Of a stretch of DNA of 63,933 nucleotides, positions 37,185 to 45,559 are shown piece after piece. The position numbers and the translations under genes are program-made. Positions within the stretch are counted from its first letter, which is position 1; every line of letters begins with the position of its first letter. The notes beneath the pieces are model-generated. The model made no database searches. It was not told the origin of the DNA and saw nothing but the letters and a program-made list of their open reading frames with translations. This DNA comes from Psychrobacter immobilis (GTDB lineage: Bacteria; Pseudomonadota; Gammaproteobacteria; Pseudomonadales; Moraxellaceae): NCBI GenBank assembly GCA_904846265.1, contig CAJHAA010000019.1, forward strand, positions 1-63,933, given 5' to 3'.

Positions 37185-37212
37185 TTGACACAAGCGAAAT
37201 TATCTATATAAT
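37185..37212 (+). promoter_or_regulatory. Sigma-70 promoter of tRNA-Arg
   Basis: Consensus TTGACA (37185-37190) and TATAAT (37207-37212) with a 16-bp spacer, about 55 bp before the mature tRNA. Confidence 0.85.
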
Positions 37213-37271
37213 AACCAACCTAATTTGCTGCAATTGTTTCTTAACAACGCAGTAAATGATGTGCAAAGTAC

Positions 37272-37348
37272 GCGCTTGTAGCTCAGTTGGATAGAGCACT
37301 TGGCTACGAACTAAGGGGTCGGGAGTTCGAATCTCTCCAAGCGCACCA
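37272..37348 (+). tRNA. tRNA-Arg (anticodon ACG)
   Basis: 77 nt with encoded CCA. The acceptor GCGCTTG pairs with CAAGCGC, the D loop is AGCTCAGTTGGATAGAGC, the anticodon loop CTACGAA carries ACG (decoding CGN after deamination to inosine), and the T arm contains GAGTTCGAATCTC. Confidence 0.96.
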
Positions 37349-37392
37349 TTTGCATTATCACTTCTTTAACCCAGTTAAAGAAACCTTAAAAT

Positions 37393-37427
37393 AATCGCCT
37401 GTCTTATGACAATTTGGCGATTTTTTT
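37393..37427 (+). terminator. Intrinsic terminator after tRNA-Arg
   Basis: AATCGCC (37393-37399) pairs with GGCGATT (37416-37422), followed by a run of T. Confidence 0.85.
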
Positions 37428-37589
37428 ATGTCTGCAATTTCTGTGTGATAGTCTTATGAGTTGATGAGTCATACGACATGGTTATACCACATTGTTATAT
37501 GACTTATGGCATCTTAGGATAATGTACGATAAGACCGTGAATTACGGTACAATAGAGCCACTATTCACTGCTTGCTATGAGCTTGTACC

Positions 37590-38243
37590 ATGTCAAAAAG
37601 TTTACCTAAACGACCTACCAAATCTGCTGCTAAAACGAAAGCATCAGCACACCATGCCTCTGACGTTGAAGAGCTAACGATTGCTAAACCTGGCACCCGT
37701 ATGGCAGCCATTCTTTATGATGGTATGTTAATTTTAGCGTTGTTATTTTTGGTCGGTACCCTGCTAACCGTGATTGGTACATTGCTGACCATGAATACCG
37801 GTACAGACTCTTCTCAAGCGCAGTCGCTGCCAACGTGGTATCAAAACGTGATTATGACGCCGTCTTTTATACTGACGTTAGTCGGATTCTATGGGATATT
37901 TTGGCGTCGCGGTGGGCAGACATTAGGTATGCAGACTTGGCGGTTAAAGACGGTCAATAGTAATGGTCATTTGCTAACGTGGGGACAGTCATTTAAGCGG
38001 ATTTTAGCGGCCAGTATCATGCCACTTATATTTGGGATCATTGGTAGTGTCATCGATGGCTCGCGTGCTGTTTTATTGACCAGTGCCTTTCTGGGCTTTG
38101 TCTTTAACTATGCTTTTTGCCTCTTTAACCCACGTGGTCTCGCAGTGCAAGATATGCTATCGAATACCATTACCTTAAAAATGCCAAAAACAGAGAATGA
38201 AGGACTATGGCGGGTGATTAGAAATCGCAAGCAAGGAAAATAA
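37590..38243 (+). CDS. RDD-family membrane protein
   Basis: A 217-residue inner-membrane protein with a basic N-terminal tail (about 35 residues, Lys/Ser/Ala). An RDD-type first segment follows (TRMAAILYDGMLILALLFLV), then three or more further hydrophobic helices, with RRGGQTLGMQTWRLKTV between helices 2 and 3 as in other RDD proteins. The function is uncertain; some RDD proteins are proposed ion transporters. It is convergent with the CaCA exchanger gene. Confidence 0.85.
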   Translation: MSKSLPKRPTKSAAKTKASAHHASDVEELTIAKPGTRMAAILYDGMLILALLFLVGTLLTVIGTLLTMNTGTDSSQAQSLPTWYQNVIMTPSFILTLVGFYGIFWRRGGQTLGMQTWRLKTVNSNGHLLTWGQSFKRILAASIMPLIFGIIGSVIDGSRAVLLTSAFLGFVFNYAFCLFNPRGLAVQDMLSNTITLKMPKTENEGLWRVIRNRKQGK

Positions 38244-38305
38244 ACCACATTATCTTCGCCATAGTCTGTTCATGCATTTTTAGGTCTGTTAATACACTCT
38301 AAGCG

Positions 38306-39286
38306 TTACAGGTTGACGGTTTGTATCAGCCATAAAGTATAGCCGACAAAGAATAAGACCAAAGTCGACCCAGAAGTGCGACCGAATGGACGCTTACTCA
38401 TAAAGGCAAACCCGCACAATACCAAGAGTAACAAGGTGACCAATCCCATCGCCACTATATCGCGTGATAAGATAATTGGACTGACTGTGATTGGCGCTAT
38501 AAGCGCTGCGAGACCAACGACGCCCAAGGTGTTAAATATATTAGAGCCAATAATATTACCCAGTGCCATGTCGTGTTCGCCTTTACGGGCGGCTGATAAG
38601 CTCGATACCAGCTCAGGTAACGAGGTCCCCACAGCAACAATCGTCAATCCAATCACCAGTTCGCTCACGCCCCACAGCGTTGCCAATTCTACTGCACCCC
38701 AAACTATAGCTCGTGAGCTAATGACCAGTAAAAGCATGCCGATAACTAAGCTGATGAGTCCCCGTGTTAGGGTTTGCTCGATATGTTCAGCATCGACGCT
38801 TTCTGCTATGGGTTCTCCTTCGTGCTCATGGTTGCCTTCACGTAAGCTTAGTACAATCTGAATGCCTAAAGTCACGACCAGCAGCGCTATCAACACAATC
38901 GCATCTGCTTGGTCTAATTGCCCATCACGCAGCTGCCATGCGGCGACCATAGTAATCAATACCAATAGAGGTAAATCACGCTTGATGATGCCCTTACGAA
39001 TGATAATAGGGCTAATCAATACGGTTGCACCCAATACCAGCGCAATATTGATGATGTTTGAGCCATAAGCGTTGCCTAATGCCAAATCAGGGCTGCCTTC
39101 TAGTGCCGCCAATACTGACACGACCATCTCAGGGGCGGATGTACCGACACCCAAAATCAACACACCTATTAAGAAACTGGGGACGTTGAATTTTTTTGCC
39201 AAGGCAGTGGCGCCATCAACAAAAAGGTCTGCACTCCAAACAAGAATAGCTAGTCCGATCAATACTGCAATAACTGCCAACCACAT
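38306..39286 (-). CDS. Calcium/sodium:proton antiporter of the CaCA family (YrbG-like)
   Basis: A 326-residue inner-membrane exchanger of two inverted halves. Each half bears an alpha-repeat: LILGVGTSAPEMVVSVLAAL with ALGNAYGSNIINIALVLG, and IVAVGTSLPELVSSLSAARK with ALGNIIGSNIFNTLGVVG. The conserved Glu and Asn residues of the ion-binding sites are present. About ten helices are predicted by eye, with a polar loop around residues 150-175. Specificity (Ca2+, Na+ or K+) cannot be told. Confidence 0.92.
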   Translation of the reverse strand: MWLAVIAVLIGLAILVWSADLFVDGATALAKKFNVPSFLIGVLILGVGTSAPEMVVSVLAALEGSPDLALGNAYGSNIINIALVLGATVLISPIIIRKGIIKRDLPLLVLITMVAAWQLRDGQLDQADAIVLIALLVVTLGIQIVLSLREGNHEHEGEPIAESVDAEHIEQTLTRGLISLVIGMLLLVISSRAIVWGAVELATLWGVSELVIGLTIVAVGTSLPELVSSLSAARKGEHDMALGNIIGSNIFNTLGVVGLAALIAPITVSPIILSRDIVAMGLVTLLLLVLCGFAFMSKRPFGRTSGSTLVLFFVGYTLWLIQTVNL

Positions 39287-39444
39287 CAGTCTGTTTCCTT
39301 ATTAGTGTTAATACCAAACCTAAAAATACGCTTAGCCGTGTCAAATTCATTTAGCCTAAAAACTTAGCACTGACATTTATTTTTCTGACGACTTCATCTT
39401 TTAAGAGTGGTATAAAATGTGAATTTGCCATATAAAAATGGCAT

Positions 39445-39474
39445 AAAAAAAACTGAATCAGAATGGAGATTCAG
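39445..39474 (-). terminator. Intrinsic terminator after panD
   Basis: On the minus strand CTGAATC (39468-39474) pairs with GATTCAG (39453-39459) around an 8-nt loop, followed by a T8 run. Confidence 0.85.
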
Positions 39475-39580
39475 CTCTCATATTAGCATAGCGGTTTTGG
39501 TTGGATAATAAGAATAACTTCAACAGCTTAGTCGATTATTTATCCTTGCTTTATCCAAAAATCTTCGATGTTCCGGTGCT

Positions 39581-39961
39581 TTAAGCCACTTGTACCGGAA
39601 TGATGTTTGCTGTGTCTTTTACGGTGTTGTCTTCGTTGCAATACACCAGTTTTGGCTGGTAGGTTGCCGCTTCTACTTCATCAAAATGAGCATAGGCACA
39701 GATGATAACGATGTCGCCTAAATCTGCCATGTGAGCCGCCGCACCATTTAGCGAGATGATACCAGAACCCGCTTCAGCGCGGATAGCGTAGGTGCGAAAG
39801 CGCTTGCCATTGGTCACATTGTAGATATCGATAGACTCATTTTCGCGCAGACCAGCAAGATCCAATAAATCACCATCGATACCGCATGAGCCTTCGTAAT
39901 GAAGTTCGGCATGGGTGACGCGAGCACGGTGTAATTTGCATTTAAGCATATTAAGTAGCAT
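39581..39961 (-). CDS. panD: Aspartate 1-decarboxylase
   Basis: A pyruvoyl enzyme that makes beta-alanine for pantothenate and CoA. The self-processing site Gly24-Ser25 is in [14 protein letters not shown]; the catalytic Lys8 is in [16 protein letters not shown], and [18 protein letters not shown] and [12 protein letters not shown] follow. At 126 residues it has the normal length. AAGGAAGC lies upstream of ATG 39961. panB and panC are not nearby. Confidence 0.97.
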   Translation of the reverse strand: MLLNMLKCKLHRARVTHAELHYEGSCGIDGDLLDLAGLRENESIDIYNVTNGKRFRTYAIRAEAGSGIISLNGAAAHMADLGDIVIICAYAHFDEVEAATYQPKLVYCNEDNTVKDTANIIPVQVA

Positions 39962-40061
39962 AGGTTGCTTCCTTAGCGTAACTGAGATTAATGATTCAAA
40001 TCAAAAGGTTAATGGGGGATAACTTGCTAAAATAAAAGGCTATTATAGTTAAAGCATGATT

Positions 40062-40643
40062 TTATTCTGGCAGTTTGAAGCCATTAATCTGTGAACGTGC
40101 TTTTTCAATATCGCCATTTAGTAATAATGGAAGCGCCTCAAACGCTGCTGTCAGAGCGCTATCAATGGCAATTTGCTCATCGGGCGCAGCTTTTGAGAGC
40201 ACATGACCACTAACTTTAGACTTATGACCAGGATGACCAATACCAATACGCAAACGATGGAAGTCGTTGCCGATATGAGGGGTGATATCACGCAGACCAT
40301 TATGACCGCCATGACCACCATTCGTCTTAAGTTTGATACTGCCAGCTGGAATATCGAGCTCATCATGAGCAATCAGTAACTCATCATTTTCAATGCCATA
40401 AAATTTCACCATCGGCACCACTGACTGACCAGACTTGTTCATAAAGGTGAGCGGCATCAATAGACGTACGTCATGCCCATGAATCTGCCCACGTCCTGTG
40501 ATTCCATGAAACTTTTTATCATGAGAGAGGGTAATGTTGAACTGCTGAGCCAAGTAATGGACAAACCAAAACCCTGCATTATGACGTGTAAACATATACT
40601 GCTGACCAGGATTACCAAGACCGACAATAAGCTTTATGGCCAT
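40062..40643 (-). CDS. pth: Peptidyl-tRNA hydrolase
   Basis: Releases tRNA from stalled peptidyl-tRNA. A 193-residue protein with IKLIVGLGNPGQQYMFTRHN (catalytic His in RHNAGF), LMPLTFMNKSGQSV, LLIAHDELDIPAG and GGHGGHNGLRDITPHIG. It lies last in the ispE - prs - rplY - pth order and is separated from rplY by a terminator, so it must have its own promoter or depend on readthrough. Confidence 0.97.
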   Translation of the reverse strand: MAIKLIVGLGNPGQQYMFTRHNAGFWFVHYLAQQFNITLSHDKKFHGITGRGQIHGHDVRLLMPLTFMNKSGQSVVPMVKFYGIENDELLIAHDELDIPAGSIKLKTNGGHGGHNGLRDITPHIGNDFHRLRIGIGHPGHKSKVSGHVLSKAAPDEQIAIDSALTAAFEALPLLLNGDIEKARSQINGFKLPE

Positions 40644-40738
40644 AAAAACACCCTGCTTAAATTGAATAAATGAGGCATAAGGTTTGTGATTATGCTATTT
40701 ATTCATAGCATATCTGTTATTTTTCAAACCTTACTTAC

Positions 40739-40775
40739 AAAAACAGCAGGAGATATTTATCACCTGCTGTTTTTT
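40739..40775 (-). terminator. Terminator between rplY and pth
   Basis: A 12-bp stem (AAAAACAGCAGG at 40739-40750 with its complement at 40763-40774) and a 12-nt loop, with a T-run in the rplY reading direction. Confidence 0.85.
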
Positions 40776-40839
40776 GACTAAACAAACCTTGTATTACATA
40801 GCAGACGCTAGGTTGCGTGCTCTATGTAACCGTGGTTTA

Positions 40840-41514
40840 TTATTCGCCGTCTTTGTCTTCAGTACCTTGCTCAGTAGCAGGTACGTCAGCAGCATCAACT
40901 TCTTCAGCGTCTGCGTCAACTTCTTCAACCGTTGGTGGCTGCATGTTAACGATAGTACGGTCGTGAGCATCTTCCATGTCAAGATCAAAGATGATAACGC
41001 CTTCAGGTAGTTTGATGTCTGATAGACGGAATAGATCACCGATTTCCATGCCTGATACGTCAATTTCTAGGTATTCAGGTAATTGTGATGGTAGGCAAAC
41101 GATTTCGATATCAGATACTAGCGTTGATAGAACACCACCAGCTTTAGTACCAGGCGCTTCTTCACGACCAGCAAAATGCACAGGAACGTTCATGTTGATT
41201 TTCTGACCTTTTACAACGCGCTGGAAATCAGCATGCATTGGGAAGCCTTTAGCTGGATGGCGTTGCAAGTCTTTGATAACTGCTTGATGCTCTACGCCAT
41301 CAACATTGATTGTCAAAATGTGTGAGAAGAACGCTTCGAATTCAAGTGACTTTACTAGCTCGTTGATCTTGATAGAGATAGACGTTGGCTCTTCGTTACC
41401 ACCATAGATGATAGCAGGAACTAGATTCTGCTTACGTAGGCGGCGGCTCGCACCTTTACCTTGTTGCTCAGCAGAACGATCAACAGCGTTTAGTTCAAAA
41501 TGATTAATGCTCAT
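40840..41514 (-). CDS. rplY: 50S ribosomal protein L25 (CTC/TL5 type)
   Basis: A 5S rRNA-binding ribosomal protein of the long form, 224 residues. The N-terminal L25 domain has FELNAVDRSAEQQGKGASRR, LRKQNLVPAIIYGG, and KDLQRHPAKGFPMHADFQRV. The C-terminal TL5 beta domain has LPEGVIIFDLDMEDAHDRTI, and an acidic tail follows. The ATG at 41514 is preceded by AGGAT and gives the usual MSINHFEL start. It follows prs, as is common. Confidence 0.95.
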   Translation of the reverse strand: MSINHFELNAVDRSAEQQGKGASRRLRKQNLVPAIIYGGNEEPTSISIKINELVKSLEFEAFFSHILTINVDGVEHQAVIKDLQRHPAKGFPMHADFQRVVKGQKINMNVPVHFAGREEAPGTKAGGVLSTLVSDIEIVCLPSQLPEYLEIDVSGMEIGDLFRLSDIKLPEGVIIFDLDMEDAHDRTIVNMQPPTVEEVDADAEEVDAADVPATEQGTEDKDGE

Positions 41515-41833
41515 GGATATAATCCTATAAAAAGAATGATGAAGTGTCTGGTCATAAAAAAGTGGATTTGCGACCAATCCACTAATACGTGATGATAGCT
41601 AACATTTATGATTGCTAATAAAATTCACAATTGCTAAATGTAGCCATTTGCTCATCATAACGATTTTTTTGGATAGTCATTATCATGACAATCGTTACTT
41701 TTGGGCATGATCAGCACTTTTGAGAATGCCAACCTAATTAAATCGAACAAATGGTTGGCACAGGCGCGCATTATACGTGATTTTGTAGTAATAATAAAGA
41801 CCTACGCAAAATGACTGTGCAGCACCAATAGGC

Positions 41834-41871
41834 AAAAAAAGCGTCAAGTAAAGATACTTGACGCTTTTTTT
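41834..41871 (-). terminator. Terminator after prs
   Basis: A perfect stem, GCGTCAAGTA (41841-41850) with TACTTGACGC (41855-41864), a 4-nt loop and long A/T runs on both sides. Confidence 0.92.
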
Positions 41872-41937
41872 TAAACTTAAGCAGTGTTTTATAACGAGCA
41901 TTGCCAACAGAAAGTAGAGCAAGTGCTCATTAAAAAT

Positions 41938-42885
41938 CTAAGCGTCAAACATGGCGCTGATAGATTCTTCGTTATTGATACGGCGTAAGCTTTCAGCAAG
42001 CATCGGTGCGATACTCACTTGGCGGATTTTGCTACAGGCTTTTGCCGCTTCAGACAATGGAATCGTATCGGTAACAACGACTTCGTCTAGCGCAGATTCA
42101 CTGATATTTTGTAGTGCGTTGCCTGATAGGACAGGGTGCGTAATATAAGCCAATACGCGACGTGCACCGTTTGCTTTCAATGCTTCAGCTGCTTTACATA
42201 GCGTACCTGCGGTATCAACCATGTCATCAACGATGACGCAATCACGGTCACGAACATCGCCGATGATGTGCATGACTTGCGACTCATTGGCACGGGCACG
42301 GCGTTTATCGATAATCGCCATGTCAGTATCGCCCAACTGTTTAGCCATAGCACGCGCACGCACCACGCCGCCGACGTCAGGAGAGACAACCATGATGTTA
42401 TCGTAATCTTGTTTTTGTAGGTCGTTAAGCAATACAGGCGTGCCGTAGATATTGTCTACAGGAATGTCAAAGAAGCCTTGAATCTGATCTGAGTGCAAAT
42501 CAACCGTCATCACGCGATCGATACTCACGATGTTTAGCATGTCAGCGACGACTTTAGCAGAGATAGGCACACGAGCAGAACGTGGACGACGGTCTTGACG
42601 GGCATAACCGAAGTAGGGCATGACTGCTGTAATGCGACCCGCACTAGAGCGACGCAGCGCATCGGCCATCATCATGATTTCCATCAAATTGTCATTGGTT
42701 GGTGCACAAGTTGGCTGCATGATAAACACGTCTTTACCGCGCACGTGTTCTTTGATTTCTACGGCGATTTCGCCATCAGAAAAACGCGTGATGTCAGCTT
42801 TACCAAGAGGTATATGGAGATGATCGGCTACGGTTTTTGCTAATTCAGGGTGGGCATTACCCGTAAAAATCGCCAAATAAGGCAT
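41938..42885 (-). CDS. prs: Ribose-phosphate pyrophosphokinase
   Basis: Makes PRPP from ribose 5-phosphate and ATP, feeding purine, pyrimidine, histidine and tryptophan synthesis. A 315-residue protein with [77 protein letters not shown] and the PRPP loop [13 protein letters not shown]. The start is the only plausible ATG. Two tRNA-Gln genes lie upstream on the same strand, so it may be cotranscribed with them. Confidence 0.97.
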   Translation of the reverse strand: MPYLAIFTGNAHPELAKTVADHLHIPLGKADITRFSDGEIAVEIKEHVRGKDVFIMQPTCAPTNDNLMEIMMMADALRRSSAGRITAVMPYFGYARQDRRPRSARVPISAKVVADMLNIVSIDRVMTVDLHSDQIQGFFDIPVDNIYGTPVLLNDLQKQDYDNIMVVSPDVGGVVRARAMAKQLGDTDMAIIDKRRARANESQVMHIIGDVRDRDCVIVDDMVDTAGTLCKAAEALKANGARRVLAYITHPVLSGNALQNISESALDEVVVTDTIPLSEAAKACSKIRQVSIAPMLAESLRRINNEESISAMFDA

Positions 42886-42996
42886 GACAGAAGTCCTATT
42901 GATTGACTCAAGCAGCGACCGCTAAGCAGTGTCAAACTGCTCAAATTCAGAAAAGAGTGGTGAAAAGTTTTGATGACTACTATTACAGTAAAAAAA

Positions 42997-43072
42997 TGGC
43001 AGGGGTAGCTGGACTCGAACCAACGGATGTCAGGATCAAAACCTGATGCCTTACCAACTTGGCTATACCCCT
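42997..43072 (-). tRNA. tRNA-Gln (anticodon TTG), copy 2
   Basis: 76 nt on the minus strand with encoded CCA. The acceptor AGGGGTA pairs with TACCCCT, the anticodon TTG sits in the loop TTTTGAT, and the T arm reads GGTTCGAGTCC. It is identical to the copy at 43317-43392. Confidence 0.96.
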
Positions 43073-43316
43073 GTAATGTCTAGGCTGTGTACGTCGATAT
43101 CTAATAGCAACTTTTAATAAAAGTCATTGTTAGAATAGCGTCACGACCTGTTCGCTATATTATAAACGGATAAACCATTTAAAACATAACTGTTCCCTAG
43201 CGGTGTCCATTGCGAACTATACCGAAACTGGGATAACGTTGTCAATGTCAATAAGATAAGCGGCTATTTATAAACCACCTATGATCACTGCATATCAAAC
43301 GCTTCGTACTAAAAAA

Positions 43317-43392
43317 TGGCAGGGGTAGCTGGACTCGAACCAACGGATGTCAGGATCAAAACCTGATGCCTTACCAACTTGGCTATACCCCT
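43317..43392 (-). tRNA. tRNA-Gln (anticodon TTG), copy 1
   Basis: Identical 76-nt gene 244 bp upstream of the other copy in the transcription direction. tRNA-Gln between ispE and prs is a conserved gammaproteobacterial arrangement. The sequence between the copies does not repeat. Confidence 0.96.
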
Positions 43393-43557
43393 ATTGAGGC
43401 GACCTATTATAATTAAATTTTCAGATTTTGCAAGTCATTTGCGCCTTTTTATGGCTTTTATTGAAAAATAGGTCAAAAAAAACGAATATCGGGTCAACAA
43501 AGCGCTTTACGCTGTATTTATAATCATTTTATCTTCGCACTACAGCTCAAATCTAAT

Positions 43558-44538
43558 TCATAGATTACGAACTAAATAGGCAGAACAAGGCGCCTCTTCA
43601 ATCCACTTTGCTAAATGCGCTTTATCAGTAGCCACGCTTGCATCCAAAGGTAAAAACACTGCGCTACCAGAGCCGGTCATTCGTGCTGTGCCGAGTGCTT
43701 GCGCCTCTAACCCTTGTAAGTAACGTAATGCTGCGCTGACGGCAGGAGCAAGACTGGTCACCACTGGCGTAAAGACATTTTGATAGGGCGTGGTCAGAGT
43801 TTGTACATAGTCGGCTTGTTTATTTTTAATTGTCTCAACCGATAGCACAGCGATATCACGTTGCAATTTAGGATGCGCGAACAGCTGGGCAGTATTAACG
43901 TGAGCATTGGGCGTCAATACTAAATACTGCTGGTCGGGCAACTTGATTGCGGTTAACTGCTCTCCAATACCCATCGCAATCGCATCTTGCCCAAAGATAA
44001 AAATCGGCACATCTGCGCCAATAGTGGCAGCAATTTTTATAAGCGTATCTTGATCAAAATTAAGCTGCCAAATTTCATTAAGTGTCATCAATGTCGTTGC
44101 GGCATTGGATGAGCCGCCACCCAAGCCTGCACCCATCGGCAAATGCTTATCTAAAGCGATATGCACCTGTGCTAACTGCTCAGGTAAGGTGTCTGACTGT
44201 ATGGCAGACGCTAGCAATGCACGTGCTGCTTTAAAAATTAAGTTGTCTTCTATATCGACAGTTATAGTCTCTGCACCAGCCAATATTAGCAGTTGATGAC
44301 AGAGCTTATTGGCATCCAATTTACTATTTTCCGTAGATTCACTATCTACTGTAAAAATTACGGCTTCATCTATGACTGAGAAATGCAAATAATCGCCCCA
44401 ATCAAGCAGGCGAAACACGGTTTGCAAATTATGATAACCATCAGCACGCTTACCTGTGATATGCAAAAACAGATTAATCTTTGCCGGTGATAAGCGGGTG
44501 ATGGTGGAAGTAGGCGTAGCGGCTAGGTTTTTAATCAT
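43558..44538 (-). CDS. ispE: 4-diphosphocytidyl-2-C-methyl-D-erythritol kinase
   Basis: A GHMP kinase of the MEP isoprenoid pathway. A 326-residue protein with SPAKINLFLHITGKRADGYH, LQTVFRLLDWGDYL, the glycine-rich ATP loop LPMGAGLGGGSSNAATTL and, near the end, ALGTARMTGSGSAVF. It is longer than E. coli IspE (283) because of inserts. There is no clear ribosome binding site before the ATG. The gene stands between lolB and tRNA-Gln in the usual order, but an intergenic repeat separates it from lolB. Confidence 0.95.
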   Translation of the reverse strand: MIKNLAATPTSTITRLSPAKINLFLHITGKRADGYHNLQTVFRLLDWGDYLHFSVIDEAVIFTVDSESTENSKLDANKLCHQLLILAGAETITVDIEDNLIFKAARALLASAIQSDTLPEQLAQVHIALDKHLPMGAGLGGGSSNAATTLMTLNEIWQLNFDQDTLIKIAATIGADVPIFIFGQDAIAMGIGEQLTAIKLPDQQYLVLTPNAHVNTAQLFAHPKLQRDIAVLSVETIKNKQADYVQTLTTPYQNVFTPVVTSLAPAVSAALRYLQGLEAQALGTARMTGSGSAVFLPLDASVATDKAHLAKWIEEAPCSAYLVRNL

Positions 44539-44632
44539 AGTTCTTAATGATTGTTCTCAGTGATAGTTTTTAATCATAACTTTTCGCCATAACCATCAGT
44601 TATAGACAGCTATGTTAATAAATATTGACGAT

Positions 44633-44746
44633 TTGATAGTTATAGTCAAGTTCATATAAATTCGATACATCGTCAGCCTCGCTAACCATACTAATGTATA
44701 GCTCTCAATCGGCTTCCTTGTATCGGAATCATTGGAATTCAACTAT
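44633..44746 (+). repeat. MITE-like intergenic repeat, copy C
   Basis: About 114 bp between lolB and ispE. It begins TTGATAGTTATAGTCAA and ends TTCAACTATA. The ends form an imperfect inverted repeat (TATAGTCAAGTTC against TATAGTTGAATTC, 10 of 13 matches). Homologous to copies A and B. Confidence 0.82.
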
Positions 44747-44770
44747 ATTTATTCATCATTCAATGACGTC

Positions 44771-45403
44771 TTAATGATTGATCGTCATTACCACCTTATT
44801 GCCTTGTGGCAGCACGGCACTGATTTTATTTGGTAACTTATCGGACCCTTTATAGGTGAAGCTTGCGGTCCATTCACCATTGACTGAGCTGATTAAACGA
44901 TTCTGATCATCGAGCTGTGGTGCGCTATCGGAAGGCGCCGGGCGACCAGATATCCAATAGGGCATTTGTGAAATAGGCGCTTGCCATCCTGTGGCCTTTT
45001 TGAGCAAAGTCTCAGGATCATCAGCAGTTAAGGTACCTGTTTTTTCGCTGACTAAAGTGGCGGTTTGACCATTATACTCGATGTTGGTTTTACCAATACC
45101 GAGCGCGCCGATCAGCTCAATGGCAAAGCGATCATTCTGCTGCCCCCATGCATAGAACGCACTACCACCTTGAGTGCCTGTGGTGTCATTGGCGGGCATC
45201 GTTACACCGATTTTGCCAGTGATATTAAAGTTCTCAAGCTTTTGCGGTGGCTCAGCGTTTTGACCTTGTAAAGTCGTGCTGGGTTGGTTAGTAGCGTTGG
45301 CTGTTTTTAGTGATTGACAACCAGACGTGATGACGAGCGCGGTTGTCACGGCAGCGAATAGCGCCAATTTATTAGGCTTATTAGCATGGACCAATACTGA
45401 CAT
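44771..45403 (-). CDS. lolB: Outer-membrane lipoprotein LolB
   Basis: Receives lipoproteins from LolA and inserts them in the outer membrane. The 210-residue precursor has a signal peptide and lipobox (VITSGC), then the LolB core: FNITGKIGVTMP, GSAFYAWGQQNDRFAIELIG (compare the family W-x3-G-D-F pattern), ATGWQAPISQMPYWISGRPA and a C-terminal KISAVLPQGNKVVMTI. It lies downstream of the TPR gene and upstream of ispE, matching Pseudomonas order. Confidence 0.93.
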   Translation of the reverse strand: MSVLVHANKPNKLALFAAVTTALVITSGCQSLKTANATNQPSTTLQGQNAEPPQKLENFNITGKIGVTMPANDTTGTQGGSAFYAWGQQNDRFAIELIGALGIGKTNIEYNGQTATLVSEKTGTLTADDPETLLKKATGWQAPISQMPYWISGRPAPSDSAPQLDDQNRLISSVNGEWTASFTYKGSDKLPNKISAVLPQGNKVVMTINH

Positions 45404-45559
45404 GATGTTTCCTCAAAGATAGACAAATTTACGAAATCATTGTTTCGAAAATAGATTAGCTTAATGGTTGTATGTTACTCAGTTATGCGTGGCTGTTAGT
45501 ATCTTATGAGTGCCTTGTAATCATAGCACGCAACGATTTGTCCACTGTAAAACGGCGGG